From the NCBI RefSeq assembly GCF_022605165.1, contig NC_063072.1:1736001-1800000 (forward strand): 64,000 nt of DNA. Reading direction: 5' to 3'. Position 1 is the first letter of the stretch. The number at the start of each line of letters is the position of its first letter. The translations under genes were made by a program, and so were the position numbers. Origin of the DNA: Purpureocillium takamizusanense. Taxonomy: Eukaryota > Ascomycota > Sordariomycetes > Hypocreales > Ophiocordycipitaceae. This document shows, one piece after another, positions 35,906 to 48,044 of this stretch. Below the pieces are notes generated by a model. It did no database searches. It had not been told where the DNA came from and saw only the letters and a list, made by a program, of their open reading frames with translations.

Positions 35906-37420
35906 AGACGGCGAGGACGAATGCGACGCGGCGGCGGCGGCGGCGGGGCACCCACCTTATGGGCGTTTTGAAAAGCGCATCAAGTGATGGAATGACTGGC
36001 TGGGCTGGGCTGGGCTGGCTGGCCCTCCTTTGCTGCACCGACCAAACGATTCGAGAACCATGTTGGACGGACCTTTTGGCAGCGGCGTATATGCTCGTGA
36101 ACAACAAAACGAGCATAGCGCACAGTACATGACAGTACAGCATAGTACGGGAACGGAGAAACGGGACGGGAATATGATGACGGGCACAGCCCGGTATAGC
36201 AGCGGCGTTGGGTCGAACAGATTACGTAGACGCACGTAACCGATGTCCTTCGGACCATGGATCAAATAAAACAAAATGGTACAAAGTGAGCGTGACCTGT
36301 CTAGTCGACGAACTCCCTCAGTCGGGCGGACACCGATGTGAATCAAACCTGGCAGACGAGTGTCATTATTCACGTGCGTACGTACACACACAGACACGCG
36401 CGCGAAGGCGGGAGGGGCATCCGTCCATCCGTCGTCACAGCTAGGCACCACGAAATGCACACCGACAACCAAATGCAGCAGCAGCAGCAGCAGCCCCATG
36501 CTCATTCATCATTGCATCCGTCCCTGCAGCTCTCCTCCTTTGCCTTTCCCGGCCCGTTCCCGCTGAGGGGGGTTGGGCGTAGCGTGTTGTTTGTTGTCGT
36601 TTACCTCGACTCTATCTATACATGACCCAAAAAAGAGGAGGAGTAAAAATAAAAAATTTGATGAGAACCTTCCCAGTGGTTTCTCCCTCCATCCCCCGCT
36701 CCCCTTGTGGCCCGTTGCCGTCCATCCGGCCATCTACTCCCCTCCCTCCCATCATCCAGCAAGCGGAAGGGTAGCTTCGCCGCGGGGACAGACAAGTTAA
36801 GGTAAACGGACAGGCAGACAGCGGCTCCAATGAGCCGCGTCAGGTGCGTCCGTCGTCTCTGTTCCCCCTTGCCACCGGTGTGTGCCCGGCCCCTCGGCCC
36901 TCTTCCATCGCTCAAACCTCCCGCGGCGCAATGCACAATGAGAAGAGGGGCAAAACGAGAAGAAGAAGAAAAAGAAGAACGGTAGACAGGAGGAAGAGCA
37001 AGATCCAGTCGACCCTCCTCCCTGCCTGGGAAACAATCATTGATCAGAAAAGGCAAGAAGCGCAGAACAAACCCCCACGCCTTGAGGCTAAACGCATGGC
37101 AGGAACGGGAGAGCATTCCATCGCGGAGAAGAAGAACAGTAAAGCGTTCAAGGTTGAATAGCACAAAGCCAAAATCTGTAAACCCCCGTGTCTCCGTGCT
37201 GTATGCAGGTGTAAACGAGACTTCGCTTTCCGCCATTCCTAGGCTTAGCTAGCTTCCAGCTGAATGTCACAAGCCGTTGCCACCAGGCAGATAGGCGCTG
37301 GAAGAGCCGAACAGGTATTAATAGTTTGTATAGCCGCCTTCTGGCCAGTGTTGTCTACTCTGCGCAGTAAGAAGGCGGCGGAACTGAAGGATGCTGAGGC
37401 GTCGACTCGCCCCTCCCCCT
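35906..37420. other. Convergent intergenic gap before the histidine kinase
   Basis: This 1.5-kb region between the 3' ends of the Det1-like gene (+) and the hybrid histidine kinase (-) shows no gene. It has a GGGCT pentamer run at 35,998-36,020, a CAG run near 36,476-36,493, CGTACGTAC near 36,374-36,382, and an A/G-rich patch at 36,955-36,985. Confidence 0.65.
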
Positions 37421-40400
37421 TTAGAAAAACTTGGCCATGGCTCTGCTCAAGTCAATAAAGTCGACTGGTTTCGTGACATAGTCGCTGAAACCGGCGCCTA
37501 TGCATTTGTCCTGCACGTCAGACATGACATTTGCAGACAAGGCAATGATAGGGATCTTTGGCAACTGGCTCGCCTCTTCCCATTGCCTTATCTCACGGCA
37601 CGCCTGGTACCCATCTTTGCGCGGCATGTGTAGGTCACACTGGTCGTCTGCGTTAGCCTTGCGCCCAAACAAACAACTTAAAGACGAGGTGCTCCCTACC
37701 AAGATCAAGGAGTAGTGGTTGTGGGGCATCGACAGGACCTTGTCGGTACACTCGACGCCGTCCACGGCAACGTCGACGTCCACGCCGATCTTCTTCAGGT
37801 ACTTGATCAAGACCTTCTGGTTGACCGGGTTGTCCTCGACCAGCAAGACTCTGTATCCCTTGTTGCCCATGCGCCGTTCGATCTCTTGATAACTGGCCTT
37901 CTGGTTCTCCACCATCTGTTGCGCAGTAGACCGATTCCGATCCGTACTGAGGTCCCGTACTTTATCCGGATCAAATATGACCGCAAAGCGCGACGGCTTG
38001 ACCGGCTTGTAGATAAAGGTTACCGAATTGTCCGTGAAGAGACGCTGATGCGGCGTGTCTGCGGCTTGCCTCAGCACAGCCTGGCGCTGCACAGAGTCGG
38101 AGAGGATGACGATGGTGGTCCTGTCGAGTTTCTGAGACTTGATGATCTGCTCCATCACGTTGATGATGGTCTCCGCCAACGGGAGGTTCAGCACAATGTG
38201 AGTAAACTTGATGGGGTCGTCACCGCCGATGAACTGCTGCGCCTCGTCGACCGTCCCCAACGCCGTGATCTGATGCGGCACGTCTTTGGGAAGTGTCATC
38301 TCAATGTGCTGCGTCGTTGCCTCCCGGCTGTGATACTGCGGGCAGATGATGAGTATGGAATACATGGGTGGTCTGAGATCAGGCGAGGGTTGCAGGGTGC
38401 TGTCAGGAGTCGCGGTGCGACCTGGCGACCCCTTGTCGAAACGCATCTCGAGTTGCATCTGAGAGAGATCTTGCCCACTGGCCTTGGCTGCCTCGCTGAA
38501 TCGGGCCAACCCCGTGCTTGCTGTCGTGATGGATGAGGCGTCCGTGACGTGTGTCCGGCCCGAGTAGACAGACGCACCGGAACTACCGGCGGAAGTCGCA
38601 CCCACGGCCGACGGCTCGATCTCGGCGGCGCCATGCGGCTTTCCTGTACCGCTCTGCACTTGTTGAACTGATGGAGCCTGCTTCTTTGATCGAGCCACGC
38701 TTTCTGACGAGCCTTGTCGGCTTGCGGTGGAACTGCTCGGCATCTGGTCGGGGTGGTCTTCGGACGTGGGGAGCGCAAACTTGGCTGTGAACGTGAACGT
38801 GGATCCTTTACCCAGCTCTGCACTCCCCTCCATCTTGCCACCGTGGAGTTCAACAAGCTGCCGAGAGATGACAAGACCAAGCCCGCTGCCGCCATGCTGT
38901 CGTGTGCTGCTGCCATCTATTTGGCTGAACGGCTTGAAAATCAGCTCTGCCTCTTCCTTGGAAAACCCGCGTCCGGTGTCGGTGATGGCAAACTGAAGCA
39001 TAATCTCGTTCTCGCCATGTTTGGCAGAGCCCCCGGTGCACACCCGGCATCGACTAAACACCTCGCCTTCTGTAGTGAACTTGATGGCGTTGCCAATGAC
39101 GTTGAGCAACACCTGCCGGATGCGGACCTTATCTCCCTTGACCCACGCGGGCACGTCCGCGTCCACGAGATAGTTGAGCTCGAGACGCTTCGCAATTGCC
39201 ATGGTAGACACAAGTTCGTTGACATCCTCAATCAGAGACCGCGTATGGAACCACTCAAACTTGAGCTTCATCATCCCGGCATCGACTTTGGAGAGGTCCA
39301 AGATGTCGTTGATGATCATGATCAGACTGTTTGCGCTGGTTTGAATGGTGTTGGTGTAGTCGCGTTGTTCCTCATCCAACGTTGTGTCCTGAAGGAAGCT
39401 TACCATTCCCGAGATGCCGATGAGTGGGGTCCTGATCTCATGGGACATGTTGCTCAGGAACCTAGCTTTGGATTCCATTGCCACCTTGAGTTTCGTCTCG
39501 AGGATCTTGTGGTCATTGATATCGGTGGCAGAGCCAAAGTATGAACTGGCACCGCGGCCGAAGTCGATGGTATCGATTTCCACGCAGCGAATGAGGTGCC
39601 AGCGGTACTCCCCCGTCTTCGAGCGCAATCGAACCTCGGTTGTGTACGAGAGCCTGCCGCTCGTGTCGGTTGTGACCTTGATGATGCCCCTCCTTGCCAA
39701 CTCGGTCAGGTCGGCAGGCGATATGAGCCCGTGGGAGTAATGCGAGGCAGACCTGTCGGCCGACTTTTGATCGGAGACTTGACTTGATGTAGAAGAGGAG
39801 CTCGAAGACCCGGGATTGTGAGCAGGCTTGCCTTTTCCAGGCTCGGGAGCTCCCCCTTCTTTGGACTCCTTCCGGCGACCCTCCTTCGGGAGTCGACAGC
39901 GAGCCAGGTCCTCTGGATGAACGTGGTCCATGAAGCCCAAGTTCATCGCATCGTCGAAGCTCTGGCCCGTGTACGAAAGCCACTGCTCGTTGGCAAAGGT
40001 AATGCCTTCATCTTCAGTGGCGGTGAAGATGATTTGAGGGATAAGGTTAGCCAGCAGGCGATGTTTCGCCTCCGATGCCTCAATCTCCTCTTGCCGAGCC
40101 GCCCTCAGCTCGGCAATGTGCTGATCATGGATATCCATGTACGAGCCGAGGAACTGCATGATGACGCCCCTCTTGTCTTTGGATGCCACAGCCCTTGCGT
40201 AGAACCACCGGTACACGCCATCGAATCGCTTGATGCGTACCGTCCTTGAGAACTGCTCTCCCGTCCTGAGCGAGTGGCCCCAAGCCTTCAGGTACCCTTC
40301 GCGATCATCGGCATGGATGCTGCCCCAGGGGTCGGCGGACAAGTCTGCGACTGTCTGGCCGCGGTATGAGAGAAAGCGGCTATTCACCCAGACGGTCTCT

Positions 40401-43318
40401 CCGGTTTGCGGTAGGGACACAAAGACATGAGCCGGTAACGAGTCCAGTATTAGACCCTTGAGCCTGTCGGAAGGCGGCGGCATGTCCACTCCCAGTGCCG
40501 TAAGAGAGCCACTGCGCGGCGGCGCCGATGGGGTCTGCGGCATCTGACGGTTGAGGTTAGAGCTAGGTGGGAGGGACTGGAAGGTAGAGGCAAAGTCTGC
40601 GCCATAGCTGTGCAGAACAGTATGGCCGTGTGAGGGGTGTGCCGGTTCGCCTTTTGCCGATTGGCCGAGTTTGTCGGCACCTTTGGCCGCTGCGTGATCG
40701 TTCAGGGATTCCGCCGCCGACACGAAGCTATTCCTAGTGGCGTGTTGACTCCTTGCCTGGCCCAACACTTCCTCGACCTCTAGCGTGGTCTTTTCGACGG
40801 GGCGGTCCACGTTCGACTTGGAAGCCAGGAAGAAGGGTTGTCTCTTTTCCCCAGGCGAGCTGTCCTTGGATCCCGTCCGCGAGATCTGGGCCCCTTGACC
40901 CCAGGTATCCTGTCTCGCAGAAGAGGGCCTTTGCTTGCTGCTGAAGTAGCTCTCGGCCCCCGGGACAATGGCTGCAGGGCTGCCGGCGGGCTGTCTCTTG
41001 TCAACGAGGAAGTTGAGGCTTCCCTGCTCCCAGCCAGGAGTCCCGAGCGGAGAGGCCGTGGCGCTCTTGGACACTCCAGAGTAATCGCTTGGGCTCGTTA
41101 TGCTGCCGCCGAGAGACTGCTGCAGCGCGACGTCGCCAGGCGCCAAGTAAGGAGCGTTGTTGACATGCCGCGGGAATGGCGTCACGGCACCGAAGCCCGC
41201 TGTCGCTGGCCTACGGCGTTGAATTCCCGCCAACTCGGTTTCCAGATTCGTGTAATGGCGGCATATGGAGAAGGACGTAGCCATATGCGGAGCAAGGTGT
41301 TCTAAAGATTGCCGTAGATTGGACGGATACGGTATGATGGGGCTGAGTATAGACAAGATAGCGATGGGGGCGTGCTTGTCCTTTCGCAAATGATCAGGGG
41401 TCAGGCGCTCCGACTCGGGCGGCTCGTTCCGATCAGCAGACACGCCCTCCCTGTTGCGAGTGTGGGATCGCTGTTCCATTGCCGTGGCATCGAGCTTGAA
41501 CGGCCGAGTGGGTCGAGAGAGCAGCACATGGGTGAGGGGTATATGCAGTACGGTCAACGAATTGTCGATTCCGATAGCTTCTGGAGGCCGCATGCCCGAG
41601 TACGAAGTTGGGGCCGAGCCGGGATTGAAGGAGTCTTCGTCCACCATGGCGTCGGTGAAGAAAGGATTCTCCTTCGGGTCAGCACGCACGGCGGGAGACG
41701 GGGCGGGTGATTGTGACCAGGGAGACGGCGGAGCTTGTTCATATTCCTCGTACCGCGGCGTGGGGGGCCGTGGTTCGCGGTCATCTAAGCACGATGCGAT
41801 CGTGGCGGCGTTTTCTGCAGAGCTACTCTTGGCTCGCGAGGGCCCCGAGAACATGGAAGAGAGCTTCGATGTGGACTCGGATCGCTGTCTTCTAGGCCGC
41901 TTTGTCGAGTCAGCCGAGCTGGTCTTCGATCCCTGCTGCGCATCCGTTGCTTGCTCCTGGCCCGTAGGGTTGGTGGGCGGGAGGTAAGGATAGCTCCTCG
42001 TCAGCGCAACAGGCCGCCCGCGTTGGAGGACCCTCATCACACCGGCGTGGTCAATAAGGGGGTCCGCCTCATAATCCAAAGCCTGCAGGACAGGCAAGAC
42101 CCGGCCCTGGCCTTCATACCGAGCCGCAAACGGCGTTTCCCAACTAGGGACTTGCTGGGCTTCGTCCGAAGCATCGTGCTGGTCCAGAGCATCCTTATTG
42201 AGCTTAACAAAGCCCCCGCTGACCCGACTTGGCTGGCGAACTGAGGGAAGATGTGTCTTGCTCCGTGTCAGCTGAGCGGGCCTTCGCATGGTGCTTGGTG
42301 TCGTGTCCTGCGATCTTTGTTTGCTATCCTCGTAGCTCGTGTATGAGTGTCGACTGGGCAAGCCAGGTCGAGCTGGCGTGGCCGGCTCAACCATGGCGTT
42401 CAAGGGAGGCAGGTTGTCGGACGAAGCGTCACGCTCGCTGCTTGCCATGGCGCTGCTTCCTTTGGCCATGTAGCCCATGCTTAGCTCGTCTTCGTAGTGT
42501 TCATTGTATGTCGCCTTCTGGCCCCAGGGGACGTTCTCGATGTCGGTGGTGTCCGCCGGAACAGCCAACGTGACGCGCTCAGCCTTGTATACATCTCGCA
42601 TGATCTGAACAACTGTATTCCACCATGCGTCCAGGCCGGGCTCTGCGCTGAGCATCAGCGACAAGTCGTACAGATTGGGGGCGGGAAAGTCGAAGCTGTC
42701 CATTGGTGGGGAGGCGCCAGAGGGGTTGAATGTGTAGTTGGAGGCAGGTGTCGAGTTCTCGGAAAGCACCCTGTCCAACACGCCACGCTGCTCCGGGCCG
42801 AGCGAGTTGGGGAGCCTAGAGCCGGGAAGCGGTGACGCCAATGACTTTTGGAGAAAGAGAGGGCCGGTGTTGGGGGCTCCCATGCGCGGGAACGGATATG
42901 ACGGTGTGCCCGCGGCGATTCCTGGCGTCACGCCGCCTCGAACCGTGTTCCCAGACTCGGTCGATGCATTGGTCGGCATAGCCAGATGAAACGATGAATT
43001 TGACACCGCCTCCTCCAATATGGGCGACACACGGGGTTTGTCGGCCTGCGTCAAGGAAACTCCCCTAGCCGACATCTCACGGAACTCCAAATCGCACGCA
43101 AGCTTCTCCCGGTATTCGTTTAGCTGCTGTTGTGATGCGGTCGAACGGGACGAGCCGGCAGGAGCATCAACACTGGCGACGGCCGGCCCCTTGGCCCTGG
43201 CGGGCGGAGTACCGAGGCTGCTTTCGTCGGGGCCGGCTCCAGCAGTCTGGACTGGAAATGGCGAGCCTGCGACATCGCTCGGCGTGGGCAAAGGATAGCT
43301 GGAGCGGCGTGGTGCCAT
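37421..43318 (-). CDS. Dual-PAS hybrid histidine kinase with two receiver-like domains
   Basis: After removal of a 60-bp intron (37,640-37,699) the protein is 1,945 residues. The ATG at 43,318 ([15 protein letters not shown]) is the first in frame; the codon opening the longer frame is GTG. Layout: disordered Ser/Pro N-terminus; GAF-like segments split by long insertions (about 210-275, 395-440 and 583-695); PAS-1 at about 955-1075; PAS-2 at about 1078-1265; HisKA with phospho-acceptor His1293 in [11 protein letters not shown]; HATPase at about 1395-1522 with [22 protein letters not shown] and [13 protein letters not shown]; a degenerate receiver at about 1650-1785; and a canonical receiver from about 1820 ([12 protein letters not shown]) with Asp1875 in LILCDLHMP. 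It should feed an Hpt protein in a phosphorelay. Membership of fungal class IX is my guess. No transmembrane segment is visible, so the sensor is probably cytosolic. The intron has a CTAAC branch word. Confidence 0.9.
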   Translation of the reverse strand: MAPRRSSYPLPTPSDVAGSPFPVQTAGAGPDESSLGTPPARAKGPAVASVDAPAGSSRSTASQQQLNEYREKLACDLEFREMSARGVSLTQADKPRVSPILEEAVSNSSFHLAMPTNASTESGNTVRGGVTPGIAAGTPSYPFPRMGAPNTGPLFLQKSLASPLPGSRLPNSLGPEQRGVLDRVLSENSTPASNYTFNPSGASPPMDSFDFPAPNLYDLSLMLSAEPGLDAWWNTVVQIMRDVYKAERVTLAVPADTTDIENVPWGQKATYNEHYEDELSMGYMAKGSSAMASSERDASSDNLPPLNAMVEPATPARPGLPSRHSYTSYEDSKQRSQDTTPSTMRRPAQLTRSKTHLPSVRQPSRVSGGFVKLNKDALDQHDASDEAQQVPSWETPFAARYEGQGRVLPVLQALDYEADPLIDHAGVMRVLQRGRPVALTRSYPYLPPTNPTGQEQATDAQQGSKTSSADSTKRPRRQRSESTSKLSSMFSGPSRAKSSSAENAATIASCLDDREPRPPTPRYEEYEQAPPSPWSQSPAPSPAVRADPKENPFFTDAMVDEDSFNPGSAPTSYSGMRPPEAIGIDNSLTVLHIPLTHVLLSRPTRPFKLDATAMEQRSHTRNREGVSADRNEPPESERLTPDHLRKDKHAPIAILSILSPIIPYPSNLRQSLEHLAPHMATSFSICRHYTNLETELAGIQRRRPATAGFGAVTPFPRHVNNAPYLAPGDVALQQSLGGSITSPSDYSGVSKSATASPLGTPGWEQGSLNFLVDKRQPAGSPAAIVPGAESYFSSKQRPSSARQDTWGQGAQISRTGSKDSSPGEKRQPFFLASKSNVDRPVEKTTLEVEEVLGQARSQHATRNSFVSAAESLNDHAAAKGADKLGQSAKGEPAHPSHGHTVLHSYGADFASTFQSLPPSSNLNRQMPQTPSAPPRSGSLTALGVDMPPPSDRLKGLILDSLPAHVFVSLPQTGETVWVNSRFLSYRGQTVADLSADPWGSIHADDREGYLKAWGHSLRTGEQFSRTVRIKRFDGVYRWFYARAVASKDKRGVIMQFLGSYMDIHDQHIAELRAARQEEIEASEAKHRLLANLIPQIIFTATEDEGITFANEQWLSYTGQSFDDAMNLGFMDHVHPEDLARCRLPKEGRRKESKEGGAPEPGKGKPAHNPGSSSSSSTSSQVSDQKSADRSASHYSHGLISPADLTELARRGIIKVTTDTSGRLSYTTEVRLRSKTGEYRWHLIRCVEIDTIDFGRGASSYFGSATDINDHKILETKLKVAMESKARFLSNMSHEIRTPLIGISGMVSFLQDTTLDEEQRDYTNTIQTSANSLIMIINDILDLSKVDAGMMKLKFEWFHTRSLIEDVNELVSTMAIAKRLELNYLVDADVPAWVKGDKVRIRQVLLNVIGNAIKFTTEGEVFSRCRVCTGGSAKHGENEIMLQFAITDTGRGFSKEEAELIFKPFSQIDGSSTRQHGGSGLGLVISRQLVELHGGKMEGSAELGKGSTFTFTAKFALPTSEDHPDQMPSSSTASRQGSSESVARSKKQAPSVQQVQSGTGKPHGAAEIEPSAVGATSAGSSGASVYSGRTHVTDASSITTASTGLARFSEAAKASGQDLSQMQLEMRFDKGSPGRTATPDSTLQPSPDLRPPMYSILIICPQYHSREATTQHIEMTLPKDVPHQITALGTVDEAQQFIGGDDPIKFTHIVLNLPLAETIINVMEQIIKSQKLDRTTIVILSDSVQRQAVLRQAADTPHQRLFTDNSVTFIYKPVKPSRFAVIFDPDKVRDLSTDRNRSTAQQMVENQKASYQEIERRMGNKGYRVLLVEDNPVNQKVLIKYLKKIGVDVDVAVDGVECTDKVLSMPHNHYSLILVGSTSSLSCLFGRKANADDQCDLHMPRKDGYQACREIRQWEEASQLPKIPIIALSANVMSDVQDKCIGAGFSDYVTKPVDFIDLSRAMAKFF
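37640..37699 (-). other. In-frame 60-bp intron in the receiver domain of the histidine kinase
   Basis: On the minus strand it begins GTAGGG, has a GGCTAAC branch word and ends GACCAG. Removing it converts LIL-VGST...[10 protein letters not shown] into LILCDLHMP, the expected receiver sequence. Its length is divisible by three and it has no stop codon, so retention would insert 20 residues immediately before the Cys-Asp phospho-acceptor pair. Confidence 0.85.
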
Positions 43319-45830
43319 GCTGCTGCACGCATCCCCGGGCACCCTTGCTGATGACGGTGATGCTGCTGGTGGTACAGAGCTCAGCGTTGCATGTCCATAT
43401 CTCGCAGGGCGACTCTGTTCGGTTGCACTCGGCGGCGGATACGACTGGCGGCGTCGGTGGACGCGTCGTGGGCGGATTCGGTACGTCGGCTGCTGTCGAG
43501 GTTCCGGGCGCGTCTCGAGGTGTTGGCAAAGGCGATTTCCTTTTGTCGACTGCCAAAGCTGCTAATCCTAGCATGCGACAGCCAAGAGGGCTAGCGGTTC
43601 AAGTCGTCAAGGCGAGCAGGCAAGTGCGCAAGCAGGCGGGTGAGCAGGCCAGAGTGTCGCATGCGCAGGACAGGCCAAGGGCATGAGGTAAGCGAGCCAA
43701 GGACGCAACGACCGACGTGCGGTGCCCCGTGCTGGTACCGGCCCGCACGGGATCGAGGAGGTCGAGGAAAAAGCGCCGGCACCTAGAAAGGGAGAGAATA
43801 TGGCGGCAGTGCCGAGGGAGGGAGGGGGCAACGACGTGGTCCCGTCAAGAAGGCGGCAATCGAGCCTAGTTGGCCGAATAGGGAGATGCAGCCACGCTCA
43901 GGAGCTGTGACGGATGAGATGCTGCTCCTGCTCCTGGTGAGCGAATCAGCGAGTCGAGTCGTTTCGGAAGATGCGAGGTGGTGAGTTGGGTCGTCGGCGC
44001 TCTGCTGCGAGGCAGAGTCGTCACGAGGTTGGACGGGGAGGATGGAGGATGACGCGGGCGAATAGTAGATGGGGGTGAGAAGAAGAGACGGTGGGCCGTC
44101 GGTCAAGGTGAGAGAGGGTGTGACGTGACGGGCTGGCGAGAAAATGGCGCCCGAAATGGAGTAACGGAGTACCTGCACAAGGGCAGCAGCAGCACTGTTT
44201 GTCTGTCTGTCTGTCTGTGCCTTTTGCTTTGGTACCTGCCCGTGTCAAGCGGTAACCTTATGAAGGTGGGAAGGAAGGCGGACGACAACGGCACGCGCCT
44301 TTCCGGGGGAGGGCGCCGCGAAACAGCAGCTTAGTACATACAGTACAGTACAGTACAGTACCACGTACGAGGTAGAGTTGAGGCGACAAGTCTGACTGAC
44401 TGAGTGACGGTCCGTCGTCGTCGGGCAGGCCCAGCCGGCTCTTTGGAAGACCTGGTCACGCACGTACAGCAGGTACGTACGGTACGTACGTAGCGGGTGG
44501 ACGGATCCAGGTGGGTATGGTCCCGTCCGTCGTGACGAGACGACGGAGGAGGCCAGGCTCTGGGACGCGCAGACAGACACACGGATGGGGGGTTGGAGAA
44601 ACTGGGCGGCGGAGACGGCGCGCCGCAAAAGACGTGGACTGTGGACGGACAAACGACGGATTGCTTCGACTGTCGTTTGAGGGCAGTCGGACGGGATGGC
44701 AAAGCTAGGTGGCGCCTCCCCCCCCAAAACCAATCCAATCCAAGCCAATGGTGCGCGGCCACTGGCTGGCGGCGCTGGCAATGGGCGCTAGGGCCGACAA
44801 GGGTGGGGCCCGGGAGACTATGACGTAGGCGACAGGCCCTTCAGACAAACCGGGACCGCCTGTCCGGGGGTGCAGGGGGTGGGGAGGGGTCTCTGCCTCC
44901 TGCAGCCCAGCAGCGGACGGGCAGCCCTGATGAAGCAGCCCGCCCAGCGCTGGAGCGCGTCCATGCCTGTGCGGTACCTGGAGGGCTTGAGGTGCCGTGC
45001 GGTGCCGTGCAGTGCAGTGCAGCGCAGCGCAGCTCCATCCCTCCCCAACCCGGGGTATTTCGCCCAGTGGAAGCCAGCACAGGACACACACAGGCACCCG
45101 ACGTCAGCATGCGAGCCCTCGCGCGGGCATGCGCCGCCCGGCATGCAGCGGCGGCTACAAGGCGGCTACAAGGTGGCTGCTAGGCGGCGTGGGACTGCGA
45201 CTGGGACGCCCGGCTTCCATCGACGGCCCGAGGAGAACACTGCTCGTACTGCAGACACCCATGAAATCGTACCAGGGGGTTCCTGGAGAGGAGGGGAGGA
45301 AGGCAATTGACGAGAAAATTGCGACCCAGAGCAGCTACCATCATCAGTCAGTGACCGCCTACCACACGCCAGCCCATCCAATATGCTTCCAATCCATATC
45401 GTACCGCCCGCCCACGCCAGGCTGCCTTGTCGCTGCTTGTCGTTGACTGGCAGTGACTGCCCCTCCGGCGCCAGTGCTCCGGAGAGGCTGACGTCTGTCT
45501 GCGTGCCAAGTTCAGCCGCCTGGGGCGTCTCCAGCCCGTGGGGGCGGCGGGCATAACGTCGCGTGGCCGCCGCCATCGACGGCTGTCCACGTGCCGCAGC
45601 GGCGTTTGGCACGAATTAGCAGTGGCAGTCGGTACTACCTAGATAAGGAACTTACGAAGTCGGTTAGTGAAGACTACAGAGGTACCTCAAGATAATAGTC
45701 AGGATGCCTGGACCACTCGTAGTGCTTTGGTACAAGCGGCAGCTTGGGTCGGCGACCTAGCTAGGTACCTACCTTAGTAGTAGATGCCTTAGTACCTACC
45801 TTATGTACCTTGATTCGACCTTGCTTCCCA
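43319..45830. promoter_or_regulatory. Upstream region of the histidine kinase gene
   Basis: Non-coding DNA containing the kinase 5' leader and promoter. It includes (GTCT)4 at 44,201-44,217, (CAGTA)4 at 44,341-44,360, a dense GTACGTAC cluster at 44,462-44,494, GTGCC/GTGCA repeats at 44,991-45,031 and a TACCTA/TAGGTA-rich block at 45,755-45,812. Frames of 130-180 codons are present in several phases with no domain. No specific regulator site is claimed. Confidence 0.5.
44341..44360. repeat. (CAGTA)4 pentanucleotide repeat
   Basis: Four perfect CAGTA units, about 1 kb upstream of the histidine kinase start. Confidence 0.9.
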
Positions 45831-46852
45831 CGCCTGCGCAGCTATCCGCCCCCCTCCTCCTTCTTCTGCTGCGCCATTCTTCTTCTTCGCATACAACGTC
45901 CATTCTTGATCCTCGAGTGCCGTGAGCGACTCACCGCACGTAGCGCTCGAAACCTTAGCCTGGCTCAAGTGCTTGCTAATAAGTGGCGGTCGGCATCCCC
46001 ACCCCACGCATGCATGCCTCCTACATACATACATGCATGCACTGCAACCACCATCTCGGAAGGGTCCCAAGGCGGCTCACCGCGACTTTGCTCCAACGGC
46101 CATGTCGCATCCAAGGGTCGCCAATGCAGCCTGGCCTCTCCTGCTGCATCACGTCAAGATCCCGTCATCGCCGGCAACGGGCCAGCCCAGTCCAACAAGC
46201 CTGCTAACCCCCCCCCCCACACCACCCACCATCCAGCTTTCAGGAACCGGCCATCCGGCCCCGAGTCCCCGACGCCCGGCCCGGAGGCCATGGCCTGGTA
46301 TCCCGATTCGACTGACTTGTTTTTGGATATACCACAAAGAAATGTTTGCGTGCGAAGTGGGCGGCGGCGTCTTGAGACCACGCATGCTGGACGACGGGAC
46401 GATCCTTTGTTCTCGGCGATACGCGGTTGCCGTATCCACTCACTTAAATACCTTCGCCCCCATCGTCGTCAGCGTCAGCGTCAAAACCAGCCGCCTCCTA
46501 CTCATACCGATACCTACCTAGTACCTAGCAGGCAGGACCTCGTACGTACTAACTTATGTGCTTGCTAACGCGGCAGTGCAATGCTTGACGACTGACGACA
46601 CCGAGAGCTGTGCAAACGCCACTGTCCATCGAGTCAGTGCCTGCAGCAAGCAATCATGGTCGCATCTACTTCATACTTCTGGCGAACCCGTTCCTCTTGA
46701 CATCCTCTGTGACAGGAGAATGGCGGCCTTCGTCTTCAGGCTGCCTGCCCCACGTCCGTCCCGTTGGTCCTCCACACTGGCTCAACATCAACAACAGAAT
46801 ATTGTGTGTGACGGCACGACATGGTTCGCGGTGCTGTTAAACATCGCATATA

Positions 46853-46854
<2 letters not shown>

Positions 46855-46922
<68 letters not shown>
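46855..46922. repeat. Compound (CA)14(TA)9(TG)11 palindromic microsatellite
   Basis: CA units at 46,855-46,882, TA units at 46,883-46,900 and TG units from 46,901 to about 46,922 form one continuous alternating purine-pyrimidine tract. Because TG is the complement of CA, the whole is an inverted repeat centred in the TA run. The flanks TATGCACA and TGTGCACAT partly extend the symmetry. Such DNA can extrude a cruciform or adopt Z-form. Confidence 0.95.
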
Positions 46923-46923
<1 letters not shown>

Positions 46924-47226
46924 ATGTGCACATGGTCTTCCTACTACTCGCATCGCGGATGGGCCAGTCGCACAGTTTTCATCCTCCCGAACCGTCGTCG
47001 CAGTGCCGACGTATCTGATACCTTCCCCCCAAGACCATCTCTAGCCACCCTTGCATCCCGATTCCAACGCTGTTTCTGAGATTCTGGGAGGCCCAAGAGG
47101 CTGGATAAGCCAAACCTCCCAAGAGGCTCTCCTCGACCATGACGCAGAGGCTCCACCTGTCGGGCACGCATTTCGCGACGACAGCGGGCGAGTCGAGCCC
47201 ATCGCCAATAAAATCATTAGAGAACA

Positions 47227-47242
47227 GGGGGGGGGGGGGGGG
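47227..47242. repeat. G16 homopolymer tract
   Basis: Sixteen consecutive G residues. A second tract, G4-T-G13, lies at 47,609-47,626. Both could form G-quadruplexes and are error-prone in sequencing. Confidence 0.9.
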
Positions 47243-48016
47243 TCTCGCTGCCGCGGCCAAGCACAAACAACAGTCCTGTCTGTCGTGCGGCCAGCGTCTC
47301 ACGGCAGGCCCATCGTTCGGTTCACGACGCACCCGCCCGGCGATCATCCGCAGCAATCTCCCGCTATAAAAGGGGGCTCGTGGGGGGAAGCGGCGCCGCT
47401 CGCGCCACACGACATACATGATTTAGCGAGGGGCCGGCTCTCACGACCGCCAGCCTGCCTGGTCCACGCCGCCTACCTGGTCATGTTTTACGGGTTTGTG
47501 TCGCACATGCACCCCCAGATGACCAGTTATGCCGGAGATGAGCCACACACAGTCATCAGTCAGTCCTCCGTCTCACGACCCCCGACAAACCTTGGTGCGT
47601 GTCTACCAGGGGTGGGGGGGGGGGGGCCGTCGCCCCTCGTTCGTCGCCGGGACACTTTCTAGACGAGACGACGATCCAATCTCCGGCCGAAAACCATGCA
47701 CAGGAAAGACGCGGCTCGTGTTTGGTATCTACGTAACCGTTCCATCTCCCATACTGCTTCTACTCCTACCACTACCACGTATATTGTACTTCGTACGTAC
47801 GTAGTACTTATACCCGAGCCATTGCTCTGTACAGAACGGTCCATCGCGCGTGCCCTTGACGGCAATCGTGTCAATCATCCGCAGGAAAACCGCAGTTACG
47901 TATAGTACGTATCGCCCGATCCCAGCTCGCGCCACATACTGTACGTACTTCGTATATGGCCCCAGCGTCCTGGGTGGCGTTGAGATCCCGCAACGATGCA
48001 GAGTGGCCACAAGCGA

Positions 48017-48044
48017 CACCACCACCGCCGCCGCCGCCGCCACC
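48017..48044. repeat. ACC/GCC trinucleotide repeat
   Basis: ACC units pass into GCC units, in gene-free DNA. Confidence 0.85.
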
